Source: Providencia manganoxydans | GTDB taxonomy: Bacteria > Pseudomonadota > Gammaproteobacteria > Enterobacterales > Enterobacteriaceae | DNA: 64,000 nucleotides | NCBI RefSeq assembly: GCF_016618195.1 | Contig: NZ_CP067099.1 | Location: forward strand, 868,001 to 932,000 | Direction: 5' to 3' | Shown: positions 60,063 through 64,000 of the stretch, one piece after another | Numbering within the stretch: the stretch's first letter is position 1 | Layout: each line of letters starts with the position of its first letter | The notes under the pieces: generated by a model | What the model was told of the DNA's origin: nothing | What the model saw: only the letters and a program-made list of their open reading frames with translations | Database searches by the model: none | Position numbers and translations under genes: made by a program

Positions 60063-60683
60063 ATGTCACATTTTGGCGGTCAGGAAAACCTAGCATCCCA
60101 AATGGCACTTGTGCCAATGGTCATTGAGCAGACCTCTCGGGGTGAACGTTCATACGATATTTATTCACGTCTGTTAAAAGAACGTATTATCTTCCTGACA
60201 GGTCAGGTGGAAGATCATATGGCGAACCTCATCGTCGCACAGATGCTATTTCTGGAAGCAGAAAACCCAGAAAAAGATATCCAGCTTTATATCAACTCGC
60301 CGGGTGGTGTGATCACCGCGGGTATGTCAATTTATGACACCATGCAGTTTATTAAACCTGATGTTAGTACGATTTGTATGGGGCAGGCTTGCTCTATGGG
60401 CGCTTTCTTGCTGACTGCTGGGACAAAAGGTAAACGCTTCTGTTTGCCAAACTCGCGTGTGATGATCCACCAACCTTTAGGGGGTTATCAAGGTCAAGCG
60501 ACAGATATTGAGATCCACGCTCAGGAAATCCTGAAAGTTAAGTCTCGAATGAATGAATTGATGGCATTGCATACGGGTAAATCGATTGAAGAGATTAACC
60601 GTGATACTGAACGTGATCGTTTCTTATCTGCAAATGAAGCCAAAGAATATGGGTTGGTTGATCAAATTTATACCAGCCGTTAA
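60063..60683 (+). CDS. clpP: ClpP, ATP-dependent protease proteolytic subunit
   Basis: 206 aa (E. coli 207). Catalytic triad Ser111 ([11 protein letters not shown]), His136 ([12 protein letters not shown]) and Asp185 ([13 protein letters not shown]). An N-terminal propeptide of about 13 residues is expected to be removed. It forms tetradecamers that work with ClpX (next gene) and ClpA. TAGGAG lies 6 bp before the ATG. Confidence 0.99.
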   Translation: MSHFGGQENLASQMALVPMVIEQTSRGERSYDIYSRLLKERIIFLTGQVEDHMANLIVAQMLFLEAENPEKDIQLYINSPGGVITAGMSIYDTMQFIKPDVSTICMGQACSMGAFLLTAGTKGKRFCLPNSRVMIHQPLGGYQGQATDIEIHAQEILKVKSRMNELMALHTGKSIEEINRDTERDRFLSANEAKEYGLVDQIYTSR

Positions 60684-60719
60684 TTAGTTAGGGGATTCCC
60701 TGAATATTGAAGAAATTTA

Positions 60720-60761
60720 TTGCCCTGTTTCGGGTTATCAGATGGTAATTAAACAGGGCAA
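60720..60761 (+). terminator. Hairpin between clpP and clpX (attenuator or partial terminator)
   Basis: TTGCCCTGTTT (60720-60730) pairs perfectly with AAACAGGGCAA (60751-60761). No T run follows, so readthrough into clpX is likely. It could set the clpP:clpX ratio. Confidence 0.6.
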
Positions 60762-60785
60762 TTTGACGATAAGTGAGGTCAACTG

Positions 60786-62063
60786 ATGACAGAAAAGCGC
60801 AAAGAGGGGTCAGGTAAACTGTTGTACTGCTCTTTCTGCGGAAAAAGTCAGCACGAAGTCCGCAAGCTGATTGCAGGTCCGTCAGTCTATATCTGTGATG
60901 AATGTGTCGATTTATGCCTCGACATCATTCGTGAAGAGATTAAAGAACTAGCTCCTCATCGTGAACGCAGTGCACTGCCGACACCCCATGAGATCCGCGA
61001 GCACCTTGATGATTATGTCATAGGTCAAGAACAAGCGAAAAAAGTTCTTGCTGTCGCAGTGTATAACCACTACAAACGTTTACGTAATGGTGATACCACT
61101 AACGAAGGTGTAGAACTGGGTAAAAGTAACATTTTGCTGATTGGGCCAACAGGTAGTGGTAAAACCCTGCTTGCTGAAACATTAGCGCGTTATTTGGATG
61201 TCCCTTTCACCATGGCGGATGCCACAACATTAACAGAAGCCGGTTATGTAGGTGAAGATGTTGAAAACATCATCCAAAAACTGCTCCAAAAATGCGATTA
61301 TGATGTAGAAAAAGCCCAACGTGGTATTGTTTACATTGATGAAATTGACAAAATTTCTCGTAAATCAGATAACCCATCGATCACCCGTGATGTTTCAGGT
61401 GAAGGTGTGCAACAAGCGTTGCTAAAACTGATTGAAGGCACGATTGCAGCAGTTCCACCACAAGGTGGCCGTAAGCATCCTCAGCAAGAGTTTTTACAGG
61501 TTGATACCTCTAAGATCTTATTTATCTGTGGTGGTGCTTTTGCTGGCCTAGATAAAGTGATCGGTCAGCGTTTAAATACACGTTCAGGTATTGGTTTCGC
61601 AGCAGAAGTGAAAGGCGAATCTGAAAAAATTACTGAAGGTGCATTATTAGCGAAGACTGAGCCAGAAGATTTGATCAAATTTGGTTTGATCCCTGAGTTT
61701 ATTGGTCGTTTGCCAGTTGTGGCAACATTAACAGAACTTAGTGAAGAAGCATTGATCCAAATTTTACAAGAGCCGAAAAACGCATTAACTAAGCAATATC
61801 AAGCGTTATTTAACCTTGAAGGAACTGAATTAGAGTTTCGTGAAGATGCGTTAAAAGCAATTGCTAAAAAAGCGATGGCACGTAAAACGGGGGCCCGTGG
61901 CTTACGTTCTATTGTGGAAGCTGCGTTGTTAAACACAATGTATGACCTACCTTCTATGGAAAATGTAGAAAAAGTGGTGGTTGATGAAAACGTTATTAAC
62001 GAACAATCTGAACCATTACTGATCTACAGCAAGCCTGATGCTCAAGCCTCTGGTGATAATTAA
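60786..62063 (+). CDS. clpX: ClpX, AAA+ unfoldase of ClpXP
   Basis: 425 aa (E. coli 424). N-terminal zinc domain with [12 protein letters not shown] and [10 protein letters not shown], Walker [20 protein letters not shown], Walker [12 protein letters not shown], the pore loop GYVGEDV, sensor arginine region [15 protein letters not shown] and the IGF-like loop region that docks on ClpP. It recognises ssrA-tagged and other substrates. Cotranscribed with clpP. Confidence 0.99.
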   Translation: MTEKRKEGSGKLLYCSFCGKSQHEVRKLIAGPSVYICDECVDLCLDIIREEIKELAPHRERSALPTPHEIREHLDDYVIGQEQAKKVLAVAVYNHYKRLRNGDTTNEGVELGKSNILLIGPTGSGKTLLAETLARYLDVPFTMADATTLTEAGYVGEDVENIIQKLLQKCDYDVEKAQRGIVYIDEIDKISRKSDNPSITRDVSGEGVQQALLKLIEGTIAAVPPQGGRKHPQQEFLQVDTSKILFICGGAFAGLDKVIGQRLNTRSGIGFAAEVKGESEKITEGALLAKTEPEDLIKFGLIPEFIGRLPVVATLTELSEEALIQILQEPKNALTKQYQALFNLEGTELEFREDALKAIAKKAMARKTGARGLRSIVEAALLNTMYDLPSMENVEKVVVDENVINEQSEPLLIYSKPDAQASGDN

Positions 62064-62092
62064 CACCTAAGATTTAGCAGTAACAATTTATG

Positions 62093-62127
62093 AATGAAAT
62101 GAGGGTTATCCCTCATTTCATTTTTTA
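62093..62127 (+). terminator. Terminator of clpPX
   Basis: AATGAAATGAGGG (62093-62105), loop TTAT, CCCTCATTTCATT (62110-62122) and a run of six T. Confidence 0.93.
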
Positions 62128-62139
62128 TCTTCAATGACC

Positions 62140-62168
62140 CATTGAATGCTAAAATCTTATCCCCATAT
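62140..62168 (+). promoter_or_regulatory. Sigma32 heat-shock promoter of lon
   Basis: CATTGAA (62140-62146) and CCCCATAT (62161-62168) with 14 bp between TTGAA and CCCCAT, the same boxes and spacing as the E. coli lon heat-shock promoter. lon starts 104 bp further on. Confidence 0.85.
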
Positions 62169-62271
62169 AGTTTATATTCTGAGTGTGGTTTCTTTGCTCC
62201 TAAAATAAACATTTTTTGAGCAATTGTTGGAAACCCTTAAACTAGCGCAAGCTAAACGAAGAGAGAGCTTT

Positions 62272-64000
62272 ATGAATCCTGAGCGTTCCGAACGCATTGA
62301 AATACCAGTATTGCCTCTGCGTGATGTAGTGGTGTACCCACATATGGTGATCCCACTGTTTGTTGGACGTGAAAAATCCATTCACAGTCTGGAAGCAGCG
62401 ATGGATCATGACAAGCAAGTAATGCTCGTAGCTCAAAAAGAAGCTTCAACTGATGAGCCTGGAGTCAATGACCTATTTTCAGTTGGTACTGTTGCTTCAG
62501 TTATCCAAATGCTAAAGCTGCCTGATGGCACCGTTAAAGTTTTAGTTGAAGGCCTAAGAAGAGCACACATTAGTAGCTTGACTGATAATGGTGAATATTT
62601 CATAGCACAAGCCGAATATTTGAAGTCAGAATCTGAGAAAAATAGCTCAGAGGCTAAAGATTTTTATAACGAAGCTGCTGCACCTGCGGCAGAGCTTCTT
62701 GATGAAAAAGAACAAGAAGTTCTTTATCGCACGATTGTTAGTCAGTTTGAGAGCTACATCAAACTCAATAAAAAAATTCCACCTGAAGTACTGACTTCAC
62801 TGCATTCCATTGAGCAAGATCAGCTGGATAAACTTGCTGATACGATTGCCTCTCATATGCCATTGAAATTGGCTGATAAACAGCGAGTGCTGGAGATGGC
62901 AAATGTAGCAGAGCGTGTTGAGTTCCTGATGGCAATGATGGAGTCAGAAACTGAATTACTGCAAGTTGAGAAACGCATCCGCAACCGTGTTAAGAAGCAG
63001 ATGGAAAAAAGCCAACGTGAATACTATTTGAATGAGCAAATGAAAGCGATTCAAAAAGAGCTTGGTGAAATGGATGATGCTCCTGACGAATATGAAGCGC
63101 TAAAACGCAAAATTGAAGAAGCAAAAATGCCAAAAGAGGCACATGAAAAAGCAGAAGCGGAATTGCAGAAGCTAAAAATGATGTCTCCAATGTCAGCTGA
63201 AGCCACGGTTGTGCGTAGCTATATCGACTGGATGGTTCAGGTACCATGGCACGCACGCAGTAAAGTAAAAAAAGACCTCGTGAAGGCTCAAGAGATTCTC
63301 GATACTGACCACTATGGTTTAGAGCGTGTAAAAGAACGTATTTTAGAGTATCTGGCAGTACAAAGCCGTGTCAGCAAGATCAAAGGGCCTATTTTGTGCT
63401 TGGTAGGGCCTCCTGGGGTTGGTAAAACCTCACTTGGCCAATCTATTGCTAAGGCAACTGGCCGCCAGTATACCCGTATGGCGCTAGGTGGTGTACGTGA
63501 TGAAGCGGAAATCCGTGGACATCGTCGCACCTACATCGGTTCCATGCCGGGTAAATTGATCCAGAAAATGGCAAAAGTAGGCGTAAAAAACCCACTATTC
63601 TTGCTCGATGAGATCGACAAAATGTCATCAGACATGCGTGGTGATCCAGCTTCAGCCTTGTTAGAGGTATTGGATCCTGAGCAAAACGTCGCATTTAACG
63701 ACCATTATCTGGAAGTTGATTACGATCTTTCTGATGTGATGTTTGTTGCAACATCAAACTCAATGAACATACCTGCTCCGCTGCTTGATCGTATGGAAGT
63801 GATCCGTCTGTCAGGTTATACGGAAGATGAAAAACTGAATATTGCTAAACAACACTTACTGTCGAAGCAAATTCAGCGTAATGCCCTGAAAAAAGGTGAA
63901 TTAACCATTGATGACAGTGCATTAATTAGTATCATTCGTTATTACACTCGTGAAGCGGGTGTTCGTAGTCTTGAGCGTGAGATTTCGAAACTGTGCCGTA
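62272..64000 (+). CDS. lon: Lon protease, 3' end outside the window
   Basis: The first 576 codons (E. coli Lon has 784 residues). N-terminal substrate-binding domain from ERSERIEIPVLPLRDVVVYP, the long helical linker KRIRNRVKKQMEKSQREYYL, Walker A GPPGVGKTSLGQ at about residue 379, Walker B NPLFLLDEIDKMSSD, sensor SNSMNIPAPLLDRMEVI. The Ser-Lys protease domain is beyond 64000. Relative to E. coli about 21 residues are inserted after AEYL (near 62623-62703; SEKNSSEAKDFYNEAAAPAA). Own heat-shock promoter; degrades misfolded and regulatory proteins. Confidence 0.98.
   Translation, partial: MNPERSERIEIPVLPLRDVVVYPHMVIPLFVGREKSIHSLEAAMDHDKQVMLVAQKEASTDEPGVNDLFSVGTVASVIQMLKLPDGTVKVLVEGLRRAHISSLTDNGEYFIAQAEYLKSESEKNSSEAKDFYNEAAAPAAELLDEKEQEVLYRTIVSQFESYIKLNKKIPPEVLTSLHSIEQDQLDKLADTIASHMPLKLADKQRVLEMANVAERVEFLMAMMESETELLQVEKRIRNRVKKQMEKSQREYYLNEQMKAIQKELGEMDDAPDEYEALKRKIEEAKMPKEAHEKAEAELQKLKMMSPMSAEATVVRSYIDWMVQVPWHARSKVKKDLVKAQEILDTDHYGLERVKERILEYLAVQSRVSKIKGPILCLVGPPGVGKTSLGQSIAKATGRQYTRMALGGVRDEAEIRGHRRTYIGSMPGKLIQKMAKVGVKNPLFLLDEIDKMSSDMRGDPASALLEVLDPEQNVAFNDHYLEVDYDLSDVMFVATSNSMNIPAPLLDRMEVIRLSGYTEDEKLNIAKQHLLSKQIQRNALKKGELTIDDSALISIIRYYTREAGVRSLEREISKLCR

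Overview
The window looks like a chromosomal segment of a low-GC member of the Enterobacterales, family Morganellaceae, most likely Providencia. Three things point there: near-full-length matches in sequence and order to the Escherichia coli minute 9 region, AT-rich codon use, and an MrpJ-type regulator beside a chaperone-usher fimbrial operon, a hallmark of Proteus and Providencia. The genus is inference. All comparisons with E. coli are from memory.

Layout. (1) 1-5.9 kb is an accessory surface region: the end of an MrpJ-like DNA-binding protein, a four-gene fimbrial operon (pilin, chaperone, usher, tip adhesin) and a convergent small exported pilin-like protein. (2) 6.5-10.9 kb carries a Frm2-like nitroreductase and a divergent trio: an orphan MetQ-type lipoprotein, a 2-oxoglutarate/Fe(II)-type oxygenase and a Cys/Met-metabolism PLP enzyme. 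(3) 11-20.2 kb is sbcC-sbcD, divergent from phoB-phoR (with a Pho box), then brnQ. (4) 20.3-23.8 kb is non-E. coli content: ggt, an unknown lipoprotein and a 2-Cys peroxiredoxin. (5) 24.1-42.7 kb is the conserved core: acpH, queA-tgt-yajC-secD-secF, nrdR-ribD-ribH-nusB-thiL, dxs/ispA/xseB, thiI, yajL/panE and yajQ. (6) 42.8-46.4 kb is an islet between yajQ and yajR: an SDR dehydrogenase divergent from an MFS transporter, an NTF2-like protein and a MoaF-like protein. (7) 46.4-64 kb is yajR, cyoABCDE, an OmpK/Tsx-type porin, ampG, yajG, bolA, tig, clpP, clpX and the first three quarters of lon, which runs off the right edge.

The most striking structural feature is about 20 ERIC palindromic elements in 64 kb. 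They include complete 126-127 bp copies, 142-144 bp long forms, head-to-tail pairs and remnants. Several lie inside operons (ispA/dxs, ribD/ribH, nusB/thiL, yajG/ampG) or in transcribed 3' ends (cyo). For these features the strand follows the published ERIC consensus, the one ending in CTTGAAGTATGACGGGTATA. No tRNA, rRNA, insertion sequence, prophage or CRISPR array was seen.

Functionally the conserved part joins DNA end repair (SbcCD), phosphate sensing (PhoBR), tRNA queuosine and 4-thiouridine modification, Sec export, riboflavin/thiamine/isoprenoid cofactor supply, terminal oxidase bo3, peptidoglycan recycling and ATP-dependent proteolysis. The best candidates for undescribed biology are the SDR/MFS/NTF2/MoaF islet, the MetQ/oxygenase/PLP trio, the structured leader upstream of tig, and a GGGAAAA heptamer array in front of queA.
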